Part shown: one piece after another, positions 1 to 6,178 of the stretch
Numbering within the stretch: the stretch's first letter is position 1
Layout: every line of letters starts with the position of its first letter
Source: Bacilli bacterium
GTDB lineage: Bacteria > Bacillota_I > Bacilli_A > RF39 > UBA660
Direction of reading: 5' to 3'
Assembly (NCBI GenBank): GCA_017476705.1
Contig: JAFUZI010000007.1
Span: 1 to 9,450, forward strand
DNA: 9,450 nucleotides
The notes under the pieces: generated by a model
The model's input: the letters and a program-made list of their open reading frames with translations, nothing else
Databases searched by the model: none
Told to the model about the DNA's origin: nothing
Made by a program: the position numbers and the translations under genes

Positions 1-766
1 AGAAGAACCAGTTGAAGATACTAAAGATCAAAGATTAAAAGAATTAGATACTATTAATGAAAGGATTGACTACTTTAATAATTCTTACATAGATAGATAT
101 ATTACTTATAAAAATAATAATCCTAATAAAGAAATAGAAAGAGTAATAATTGAAGTAAATATGAATTTAGATAAAGAAGTTTATCAAGATATTATTCCTG
201 CCAAAAATCTCAATAATGAAAAAGTATTAGTAAACAAATACTATTATTTAGATGAAAATTATGTCCCAGAAAATTTAGAAAAAATAAATCAAAATTATGC
301 ATTATCTGGAATGAGTATGGTAAATGTTGCGAAAGAAGCCTTTGAATCTTTAGCAAAATCTGCCAAAAAAGAAGGACTTTCTATAATTGCCATGTCAACA
401 TATAGAAGTTATAACTACCAAGTTAATTTATATAATCGCTATGTTAAACAAGATGGTAAAGAAGAAGCCGATACTTATTCTGGAAGACCAGGTCATTCTG
501 AACATCAAACCGGTCTTGCAGTAGATGTATATAATGGAAAAGAAGATTATACTAATTTTGAAAAAACAAAAGAATTTAATTGGATGCAAGAACATGCTCA
601 TGAATTTGGATTTATCTTAAGATTTCCAAAAGATAAAGAAAATGAAACTAAATATCAATATGAATCATGGCACTATCGCTATGTAGGAATAGATGCCGCT
701 AAATACATTCATGATAAGAATATATCTTTTGAAGAATATTATGCAACAATAATAAAGGATTGGTAA
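1..766 (+). CDS. VanY-family D-alanyl-D-alanine carboxypeptidase (peptidase M15B), 5' end outside window
   Basis: Zinc D,D-carboxypeptidase of the LAS/M15B family, which trims the terminal D-Ala of peptidoglycan stem peptides outside the membrane. The reading frame is open from base 2, giving 254 residues. The ATG at 161 has no convincing ribosome site, and the 53 codons before it read as ordinary protein, so the gene starts left of the window; any signal peptide or membrane anchor is there. Counting from the ATG at 161, SEHQTGLAVD supplies zinc ligands His115 and Asp122, and ESWHYRYVG supplies catalytic Glu168 and ligand His171. The STYRSYNYQ segment (79-87) is also typical of the family. 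All expected active-site residues are present. It is the only plus-strand gene and converges on the membrane-protein gene. General wall maturation is more likely than vancomycin resistance, since no vanR/S/H/A genes are seen. Family assignment is firm; physiological role is inferred. Confidence 0.93.
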   Translation, partial: EEPVEDTKDQRLKELDTINERIDYFNNSYIDRYITYKNNNPNKEIERVIIEVNMNLDKEVYQDIIPAKNLNNEKVLVNKYYYLDENYVPENLEKINQNYALSGMSMVNVAKEAFESLAKSAKKEGLSIIAMSTYRSYNYQVNLYNRYVKQDGKEEADTYSGRPGHSEHQTGLAVDVYNGKEDYTNFEKTKEFNWMQEHAHEFGFILRFPKDKENETKYQYESWHYRYVGIDAAKYIHDKNISFEEYYATIIKDW

Positions 767-779
767 AAACCAATCCTTT
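754..779. terminator. Bidirectional intrinsic terminator between convergent genes
   Basis: A perfect inverted repeat has arms AAAGGATTGGT (754-764) and ACCAATCCTTT (769-779) around an AAAA loop. The plus-strand arm is followed by a short T run (777-780). The vanY stop TAA (764-766) lies in the stem and loop, and the stop of the minus-strand membrane gene (779-781) touches the other arm. One hairpin therefore probably ends both transcripts. The T tract is weaker on the minus strand (TTTATTATT). Confidence 0.8.
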
Positions 780-1351
780 TAATCATATTTCTTTTTAAAA
801 TACAAATACAAATGATAAAAACAAGTATATAAAATCCATATAACTAATATAAAATTACTAATTTGTACTATCGATAATATAGTTTCATTATCATATAACT
901 TAGTAATATCTAATAAATCAACAGCATCATAAGTTGCTAAAGCTATAAAAGACATAAAGAAAAAATATAATATACTAAAAAAACTATAATTAAATATCTT
1001 CTTAAAATTAGTTAATTTCTTACTAAATAAAGTATAAATCATCATTATAGTAACAAATAATATTATAAAGAAATATACAACAGTAGATGGAAAATATATA
1101 TAATTCATTATAAGTTTTGAAAAAGAATGAATACAACTTTTAACATAAGTATTATAACTAATCAAAATACCAATAATAAAACCTATATATATATCAATCG
1201 CAGCCATCTGTATAAACTTATTTTTTCTTTTTAAATTAAATACTAATATTATAAATAAAAGAAGGCTAAGTATAAACATCTCTATTGAAAGAAAAGATGA
1301 AAATATATATTTAAATACTATTCCAAACTTTTCAAATAAAGATAAATTCAT
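779..1351 (-). CDS. Five-helix integral membrane protein, family not recognised
   Basis: A 190-residue, strongly hydrophobic protein with about five predicted membrane segments (roughly residues 18-38, 48-68, 84-107, 117-140 and 160-184), separated by short Lys-rich loops such as LKRKNK and SKKLTNFKK, and ending in a basic KKKYD tail. No catalytic motif is visible and I do not recognise the family. The start is taken as the ATG at 1351: its Shine-Dalgarno AGGAGG ends 8 bases upstream, whereas a GTG start at 1360 would lie inside that Shine-Dalgarno sequence. The stop codon of the upstream sortase gene (TAG, 1366-1364) overlaps the ribosome site, giving TAGGAGGTGAT, so translation is probably coupled to sortase. 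Position suggests a helper of the sortase/surface-protein group, but this is inference from proximity only. Confidence 0.7.
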   Translation of the reverse strand: MNLSLFEKFGIVFKYIFSSFLSIEMFILSLLLFIILVFNLKRKNKFIQMAAIDIYIGFIIGILISYNTYVKSCIHSFSKLIMNYIYFPSTVVYFFIILFVTIMMIYTLFSKKLTNFKKIFNYSFFSILYFFFMSFIALATYDAVDLLDITKLYDNETILSIVQISNFILVIWILYTCFYHLYLYFKKKYD

Positions 1352-1363
1352 ACTTATCACCTC

Positions 1364-2026
1364 CTAGCCAACTAACTCTGAAATATAAACAGTTTGTGTA
1401 TAATCATTATTTTTAGTACACGTAATCATTGTCAAAGTAGTTTGTCCTAAATTCCTTCTTATTCTAACTATTCCATTCTTAGGGACTTCATAAATATCAA
1501 CTATTCTATATTCATACCTATACCCATTATATGTAACAAAAGCACTATCACCAATATTTAATCTCCATAAATATGCAAAATATGAAATATAAGCATCTCC
1601 TGAATGAGCCATTAATATTAAATTTCCCCCATGAACATCAGGCATAGTACTTCCATTAGCCATAGTAACATTATATTGAATATTATTATAGCGATTATCT
1701 ACATTATAAAAACCCCTCTTAAGACCAATTTTAGGTATCTCTAATACCCCAAAATATTTACTATAATCTACAACATAATTTGTAGGCTTTTCCTCTTCTA
1801 CTTCCACATTTTCTAATACAGGAGCCTCTTCTACAACATTTTCTATTTTAACAGGTTCATCATCCATCATCGCAATTTTCATATCAGAATAAACTTCATC
1901 TCTAAGCTTTAGAAAATAATTAAAAGTAAGAAAAATAAATCCAACGAAAATAAATAAAGAGCCAATCGTTAAGACTTGGCTCTTTTTGACTCTATTGCTT
2001 AACTTGAACTGGTTTAGCATTTGCAT
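1364..2026 (-). CDS. Membrane-anchored sortase
   Basis: Sortase transpeptidase, 220 residues, that cleaves a C-terminal sorting signal and links surface proteins to the cell envelope. Residues 18-38 form one N-terminal membrane anchor, residues 54-80 an acidic Glu/Asp-rich stalk, and residues 90-220 the sortase beta-barrel. Catalytic His141 (MAHSGD) and Cys203 (TMITCTK) are clear. The strand after the cysteine reads QTVYISEL, so the usual catalytic Arg position appears to be Gln211. The start ATG at 2026 has AGGA 7 bases upstream; an in-frame ATG at 2020 is also possible. The gene overlaps the end of the surface-protein gene by 35 bases. No in-frame start lies between the hairpin at 1956-1985 and the membrane anchor, so that hairpin must be inside the coding sequence. 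Likely substrates are the two neighbouring VVGAPDT proteins. The class (A-F) cannot be assigned safely; the long acidic stalk and the TCTKNND end suggest a class outside A. Confidence 0.9.
   Translation of the reverse strand: MQMLNQFKLSNRVKKSQVLTIGSLFIFVGFIFLTFNYFLKLRDEVYSDMKIAMMDDEPVKIENVVEEAPVLENVEVEEEKPTNYVVDYSKYFGVLEIPKIGLKRGFYNVDNRYNNIQYNVTMANGSTMPDVHGGNLILMAHSGDAYISYFAYLWRLNIGDSAFVTYNGYRYEYRIVDIYEVPKNGIVRIRRNLGQTTLTMITCTKNNDYTQTVYISELVG
1956..1985 (-). terminator. Terminator-like hairpin inside the sortase 5' coding region
   Basis: On the minus strand, AAAGAGCCAA is followed by a 10-base loop and TTGGCTCTTT, a perfect 10-bp stem, then ATTTATTTT. It begins 7 bases after the stop codon of the surface-protein gene, and so sits where that gene's terminator should be, yet it encodes sortase residues 14-24. 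It would be expected to end most transcripts after the surface protein and let a minority continue into sortase and the membrane protein. The structure is seen directly; the attenuation is inferred. Confidence 0.7.
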
Positions 2027-3167
2027 AGATAATTCCTACACCACTTAACAATATAATAAGTCCAATGAAATATAGAATTTGAATAGCATTTTTAGCAGTA
2101 TCTGGAGCACCAACTACTTCAATAGAAGTACCTTTTTCTATTTCAATTTTCTTTCCTGTAACGGTTATTACTTTTTGTAAAGCAGATCCTGAAGTAGAAA
2201 CTCCAGTAAAATAATCACCATCTAATCCATTAAAATGTCCTTTGACAGAAATAGTTAAAGATTGAGCAGTAGTAGTAACACTACTTTTTGGAACTAACAC
2301 TCTAAATTTTTTATCCTTTTGAACTGAAGTAGTTTGCATATCATTACCTTCAACATCTACTACTTTAGCTCCTTCAATACCATTAACATTAATATCGTAA
2401 ACTAATAATTCAGAACCCTCCTCAGAACTAACTCCAAATTCAGAAGTCCAATACCAATCACCATTTAACGTTAAATCATCACTTTCTTTATTAAGATATA
2501 ATTCTTTAACACCGGTTTTTGTCTTTGCTTCATCAACAACTTTTCTAACATATGAATACAAATTTGGAACAGAAACAACTTGTTCACGACTATTTTCATC
2601 TATGTAGTAAATACCTTGTGCATTTTGAATATTTGTTAGTTCATCTTCACTAAATGCGTTGTTTGCATTTGAAGGATCTGTTTCATACAAATACAACCAA
2701 ATTGCTGTTTGAGCAACCCAAGTTTCTGTATAATTATTACTAACTTGATCCGGTAATATTTTTTTAGCTGCAAAATACCCACTATTTAATAAATACAATA
2801 ATTTATAATCGACAATTGTATTATTTTTATTATAGGTAACTCCAGAATCAACAGAAGCCTGCTTTTCAACACAAAATACTGGTTGCTTATATTCACGATC
2901 TGCATAATACATAGGAATTTTAAAAGTACCAGTATTAGATCCCGTGGTAAAACTTCTTAAACCAACAGTATCCCATGGTCTAACATAAAATTCAAATGAA
3001 TCTCCAACCTCCCCAATAGGAACAGTATAAGCATAACTAACCTTAGATTGTTGAACATTCACAACACCATATAGAGATAATGACAATACTGCTAACATTG
3101 AGAATACAAATGAAAACAATACACCGACATCAATTCTTTCCTTTCTTCTTCTTTGACTTAATCTCAT
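1992..3167 (-). CDS. TQXA thioester-domain surface protein with sortase signal (Cys99 form)
   Basis: Sortase-anchored surface protein of 391 residues. A basic N-terminus (RRRKER) and hydrophobic stretch (about 14-36) form a signal peptide, with probable cleavage near VSYA (43-46). Residues about 50-230 resemble a thioester domain: Cys99 in PVFCVEK and Gln153 in VAQTAIW are the residues that form an internal Cys-Gln thioester in this family, used in other Gram-positive adhesins to bond covalently to host amines. A beta-rich stalk follows (about 245-345, including VKGHFNGL). The C-terminus has the sorting motif VVGAPDT (351-357), a hydrophobic segment and a short tail with two lysines. The start ATG at 3167 follows AAGGTG closely, behind an extended -10 promoter. 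The next gene is a sortase. Adhesion is inferred from the family. Confidence 0.88.
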   Translation of the reverse strand: MRLSQRRRKERIDVGVLFSFVFSMLAVLSLSLYGVVNVQQSKVSYAYTVPIGEVGDSFEFYVRPWDTVGLRSFTTGSNTGTFKIPMYYADREYKQPVFCVEKQASVDSGVTYNKNNTIVDYKLLYLLNSGYFAAKKILPDQVSNNYTETWVAQTAIWLYLYETDPSNANNAFSEDELTNIQNAQGIYYIDENSREQVVSVPNLYSYVRKVVDEAKTKTGVKELYLNKESDDLTLNGDWYWTSEFGVSSEEGSELLVYDINVNGIEGAKVVDVEGNDMQTTSVQKDKKFRVLVPKSSVTTTAQSLTISVKGHFNGLDGDYFTGVSTSGSALQKVITVTGKKIEIEKGTSIEVVGAPDTAKNAIQILYFIGLIILLSGVGIIYANAKPVQVKQ

Positions 3168-3191
3168 ATAATCACCTTACCTTATAAATAC

Positions 3192-3219
3192 ATTATAACA
3201 TAAAAATAATAAAAGCAAA
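3192..3219 (-). promoter_or_regulatory. Promoter of the Cys99 surface-protein gene
   Basis: The minus strand shows an extended -10, TGTTATAAT (3200-3192), with a weak -35 TTTGCT (3219-3214) 16 bases upstream. Transcription would start near 3185, leaving a leader of under 20 bases before the AAGGTGATTATATG start region. The same architecture precedes the paralog at 4440-4467. Confidence 0.7.
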
Positions 3220-3227
3220 CAGTTTTT

Positions 3228-3253
3228 AAAAAAAAAGAGAATAATTATTCTCT
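3228..3253 (-). terminator. Intrinsic terminator of the Ser99 surface-protein gene
   Basis: A perfect 18-bp palindrome (AGAGAATAATTATTCTCT, 3236-3253) is followed on the minus strand by about nine T's (complement of 3228-3236). The stop codon TAA of the gene (3247-3245) is inside the stem. It insulates this gene from the promoter of the next paralog, only a few bases further on. Confidence 0.88.
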
Positions 3254-4417
3254 AATTTCACTCTTACTATTTACTAAAATCATACCCATACCACAAATTA
3301 AAACAATAACACCTATAAAATAAAATGTTTTAGATGAACTAATCTTAGTATCAGGAGCCCCTACTACTTCAATATTTAACTCACTAACTATATCTCTATT
3401 ATTATCTGTAGGATAAATAAGTTTTTGTAAATTATTACTAGTATATTCATTTAATAACAATTCATTAAAATGACCAGTTACTTCTACTTTTAAATTTTTA
3501 ACTTCATTACTAATTTCACTACTAGGTATTAAGACATAAAACTTTACACCAGCATTAACATTATCTAATTTTAACTTTTCACCATTTTCATTAACAACAT
3601 TAACCCCATCAACACCACTTACTTTTATAGAATAATTTTTAAGGTTTAATGCTGCGTTACCAACAACCGTAATTACTGAAGTACGATAATACTTACCATC
3701 ATTAGATTTAACTAAATCAACATCATTCTTTAATACAGCTAAACTCTTTTCATTTCTAATACCAATTGCTTCATTAACTAATGTTTCCACCTTCTTTAAG
3801 TAAGTATTACCTTCACTTGTAACTGCATCAGTATATGGAGTACTATTTCCAGTATATGTATAAGTATTACAATTTTTTAAAATATTTATTAAACTATCAT
3901 CTACTTTATAAGTATTATTATCAGGATAAACAGAATCTAAATAAACCCAAATTGCTACTTGTGTTAAAAACATCTCATAATAGTCACTAGCTCCATTTAA
4001 GAATTTTTTACCACCTAAATAACTATTATTTATAATATATTGTAATCCCAAATCATTAACTGTATTTCCTTTAGAATAAATACTATTATCAACAGGATAA
4101 TTAGTATTATTTTTCTCTATACTAAAAACAGGATTCTTCTTTTCTGTATCACTAAAATATATAGGAACACTAATTTTTTTAGAACTATCAGAACTATTAT
4201 AAGCCTCTACATAAAAATCACTAGTTTTATGAATAGTTAACTGTGAAGGACTCTCACTAGGTACAGCATAACTAACAGTATTATTTTGAACTCCAACAAC
4301 ACCCAAAAAAACTAAAAGCATTATAGAAAAAACGCATAAAGCTAAAGAAAGAATATTTCTAGAACTATTATTATCATTATTATCTTGTTGATACTCTTCC
4401 ATATAAATCTTTTCCAT
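3245..4417 (-). CDS. TQXA-like surface protein with sortase signal (Ser99 form)
   Basis: Paralog of the downstream surface protein: 390 against 391 residues, same domain order. The N-terminus differs (acidic and Asn-rich, MEEYQQDNNDNN), then a hydrophobic segment (about 21-43) leads to VQNNTVSYA, matching the probable signal-peptidase site of its partner. The TQXA motif is intact (LTQVAIWVYL, Gln153), but the residue aligned with the thioester cysteine is serine: PVFSIEK, Ser99, codon AGT. A thioester therefore cannot form at this site. The stalk domain shares VTGHFNEL and the C-terminus shares VVGAPDT at the same positions (351-357), followed by a hydrophobic anchor with a weakly basic tail. 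The start ATG at 4417 follows AGGGTGATTAT; an in-frame ATG at 4402 lacks a better ribosome site. It has its own promoter and terminator. Function as a surface protein is firm; ligand unknown. Confidence 0.86.
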   Translation of the reverse strand: MEKIYMEEYQQDNNDNNSSRNILSLALCVFSIMLLVFLGVVGVQNNTVSYAVPSESPSQLTIHKTSDFYVEAYNSSDSSKKISVPIYFSDTEKKNPVFSIEKNNTNYPVDNSIYSKGNTVNDLGLQYIINNSYLGGKKFLNGASDYYEMFLTQVAIWVYLDSVYPDNNTYKVDDSLINILKNCNTYTYTGNSTPYTDAVTSEGNTYLKKVETLVNEAIGIRNEKSLAVLKNDVDLVKSNDGKYYRTSVITVVGNAALNLKNYSIKVSGVDGVNVVNENGEKLKLDNVNAGVKFYVLIPSSEISNEVKNLKVEVTGHFNELLLNEYTSNNLQKLIYPTDNNRDIVSELNIEVVGAPDTKISSSKTFYFIGVIVLICGMGMILVNSKSEIRE

Positions 4418-4439
4418 ATAATCACCCTACTTTAATCAT

Positions 4440-4467
4440 ATTATAACATAAATCACTTAATAGTAAA
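4440..4467 (-). promoter_or_regulatory. Promoter of the Ser99 surface-protein gene
   Basis: The minus strand shows an extended -10 TGTTATAAT (4448-4440) with a -35 TTTACT (4467-4462) at 16-base spacing. The -35 lies inside the 3' end of the phosphorylase gene. No terminator was found after the phosphorylase, so read-through from the upstream operon may add to expression. Confidence 0.7.
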
Positions 4468-5679
4468 TATCTTATAATTATCTAGTTTAGGAATTTTCTT
4501 AGAGTAATAAATTGTATATAAAACATCTCCTTTTTTTACTTTATCAGAAACAGTTTTATTTAATACAATTCCTACACCATAATCTATTTTATCTTCTTTT
4601 TTTACTTTACCAGCACCTAAATCTAAAGATAATTTACCAACTTCTAAAGCATCAATTGCTTCTACTACTCCATTAGATTTTGCCTTTACTTCTAAAGTAT
4701 TTTTACTAATTATTATTTTATCAATATTTCCACGTTGATATTTTACTAGATCTAAAAATTTATTATAAGCTTTTCCACTTTTTATACTATCCAACACTAA
4801 TTTTTCAGCTTCATCCATAGAAATATCTAAACCCATACTTACCATATTAGTTGCGAGTAAAACACATAAATCAACAAAACCTTGATTATGACATTCACCC
4901 TTAAGTACACTTATAGCCTCTAAAACTTCTAATCCATTACCAACATTCATTCCTAGTGGAGTATTCATATCACTAATAATACATCTTACTTCTCGATTAT
5001 AAACTTTACCAATCTTTATCATTAATTCTTCTAACTTTTTCGCATCACGAATATTATCAAGTAACGCTCCACTTCCAACTTTAATATCGATTAATATTTT
5101 ATCAGCACCACCAGCTATTTTTTTACTCATTATGCTAGACGCAATTAAAGGAATAGAAGAAACAGTTCCAGTAACATCACGAAGAGCATATATAACTTTA
5201 TCCATAGGAACTAAATCTTTTGTCTGCCCTGTAACAACAACTCCAATATCACTCACTTGTTTAATTATTTCTGAATCATCTAAATCAATTCTAAATCCTG
5301 GAATACTTTCTAACTTATCAATAGTTCCTCCAGTATAACCAAGACCTCTTCCACTCATCTTAACAACACTAACTCCTAATGAAGCAACAATAGGTGCAAT
5401 AACTAAAGTTGTTTTATCACCAATTCCTCCCGTAGAATGTTTATCTACTTTATTTCCAGGAATAAATGATAAATCTAAGGTATCTCCACTATCTATAAAT
5501 ATCTTAGTTAAAGCAAATATTTCTTCATCACTCATACCATTTATACAAATAGCCATAAGTAAACTAGACATTTGATAATCCGCAACATCTCCATTTAAAT
5601 AACCATTAAAAAAATAATCAAGTTCTTGATAGCTTAATTCTAAACCAAGTCTTTTTTTATTAATTATATCTATAATCAT
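4453..5679 (-). CDS. pdp: Pyrimidine-nucleoside phosphorylase
   Basis: Phosphorolysis of uridine, thymidine or deoxyuridine to the base and (deoxy)ribose-1-phosphate, for nucleoside salvage in the cytoplasm. The 408-residue protein has the class II nucleoside phosphorylase layout: helical alpha domain, phosphate-binding KHSTGG (80-85), the family signature from SGRGLGYTGGTIDKLE (109-124), and base-binding Arg167 (YALRD), Ser182 and Lys186 (SSIMSKK), matching by position the residues known in Bacillus enzymes. It is some 25 residues shorter than typical Bacillus Pdp, mostly at the C-terminus, where the beta domain still ends in recognisable form. The start ATG at 5679 overlaps the TGA stop of the upstream acetyltransferase (ATGA), with AAAGGAG five bases before it, so the two are translationally coupled. 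Pdp (broad pyrimidine) is favoured over strict thymidine phosphorylase DeoA by resemblance to Bacillus Pdp, but the sequence alone does not settle specificity. Confidence 0.93.
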   Translation of the reverse strand: MIIDIINKKRLGLELSYQELDYFFNGYLNGDVADYQMSSLLMAICINGMSDEEIFALTKIFIDSGDTLDLSFIPGNKVDKHSTGGIGDKTTLVIAPIVASLGVSVVKMSGRGLGYTGGTIDKLESIPGFRIDLDDSEIIKQVSDIGVVVTGQTKDLVPMDKVIYALRDVTGTVSSIPLIASSIMSKKIAGGADKILIDIKVGSGALLDNIRDAKKLEELMIKIGKVYNREVRCIISDMNTPLGMNVGNGLEVLEAISVLKGECHNQGFVDLCVLLATNMVSMGLDISMDEAEKLVLDSIKSGKAYNKFLDLVKYQRGNIDKIIISKNTLEVKAKSNGVVEAIDALEVGKLSLDLGAGKVKKEDKIDYGVGIVLNKTVSDKVKKGDVLYTIYYSKKIPKLDNYKIFTIK

Positions 5680-6080
5680 AAAAACTCCTTTCGGTATATA
5701 TAAGAATCTCTTCTAATAAAGCCACATGCTTCATATAATTTATGTGCTTCAACTCTAAATGTTCTACTAGAAAGATCTAGATACATTACACCTTCCCTTT
5801 CACAATAATCCAATGCATAATTAACTAGCTTCTTTCCAATTCCTAATCTTCTATACTTAGAATCTACACAAACATAATCCATAAGCATATAATACTTTCC
5901 TTTTACACAATCATATACTTTTGTTAAAACTAAATACCCTAAAACATTATCATCACTTACCGCAACTAATTCAATACAATCACTATTAGCAGTACTTTTT
6001 TCCAAATTAAATGACTCAAGTAAAATTCTATTTACAGAATCATAATCTTCATCTTCATATTTTCTAACTATAACATTCAT
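5676..6080 (-). CDS. GNAT-family N-acetyltransferase
   Basis: Cytoplasmic acetyl-CoA-dependent acetyltransferase of 134 residues, a normal single-domain GNAT length. Beta strands and the AcCoA-binding motif A are clear: MDYVCVDSKYRRLGIGKKLV, with the R77-R-L-G80-I-G82 pyrophosphate loop. Motif B is AHKLYEACGFIRRD (112-125). The acceptor cannot be read from the sequence; the protein resembles generic amino-acid or amine acetyltransferases. The start ATG at 6080 follows AGGGTGAG. The gene leads a two-gene operon with pyrimidine-nucleoside phosphorylase, overlapping it by four bases, but no metabolic link between the two is obvious. An extended -10 promoter lies just upstream. Confidence 0.9.
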   Translation of the reverse strand: MNVIVRKYEDEDYDSVNRILLESFNLEKSTANSDCIELVAVSDDNVLGYLVLTKVYDCVKGKYYMLMDYVCVDSKYRRLGIGKKLVNYALDYCEREGVMYLDLSSRTFRVEAHKLYEACGFIRRDSYIYRKEFL

Positions 6081-6101
6081 ATACTCACCCTATCTAAAAG
6101 A

Positions 6102-6110
6102 ATTATACCA
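6102..6110 (-). promoter_or_regulatory. Extended -10 promoter of the GNAT-phosphorylase operon
   Basis: The minus strand reads TGGTATAAT (6110-6102), an extended -10 element. At -35 spacing there is only a T tract, the same T run that serves the upstream terminator, so the promoter probably relies on the TG extension. Confidence 0.6.
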
Positions 6111-6121
6111 TATCAAATAAG

Positions 6122-6146
6122 AAAAAAAAAGAAACAGAAGTTTCTT
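6122..6146 (-). terminator. Intrinsic terminator of the KilA-N gene
   Basis: On the minus strand AAGAAAC, loop TTCT and GTTTCTT form a 7-bp stem (6146-6129), which runs into about nine T's. It starts about 33 bases after the KilA-N stop codon. The stem is short and AT-rich, but the T tract is strong. Confidence 0.72.
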
Positions 6147-6178
6147 ATATTTTTAATAATAATCAAATTATATAATCT

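Noticed and set aside
1..766. Vancomycin-resistance gene
   Set aside because: The VanY family also includes ordinary wall-maturation carboxypeptidases, and no vanHAX or vanRS genes are nearby.
1352..1360. GTG start codon for the five-helix membrane protein, giving three extra residues
   Set aside because: The GTG is part of the Shine-Dalgarno sequence AGGAGGTGAT that serves the ATG at 1351-1349.
2030..2100. Separate sortase promoter inside the 3' end of the surface-protein gene (a TATATT hexamer on the minus strand)
   Set aside because: No credible -35 or TG extension accompanies it, and such hexamers are expected by chance in DNA this AT-rich.
5132..5338. Plus-strand open frame of 68 codons
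   Set aside because: It lies wholly inside the well-supported pyrimidine-nucleoside phosphorylase gene on the other strand and shows no recognisable protein features; it is a shadow frame.
4453..5678. Mycoplasma-type genetic code (UGA = Trp), suggested by the extreme AT content
   Set aside because: TGA terminates both the acetyltransferase and the phosphorylase genes at the expected family lengths, and Trp codons in SufB are TGG.
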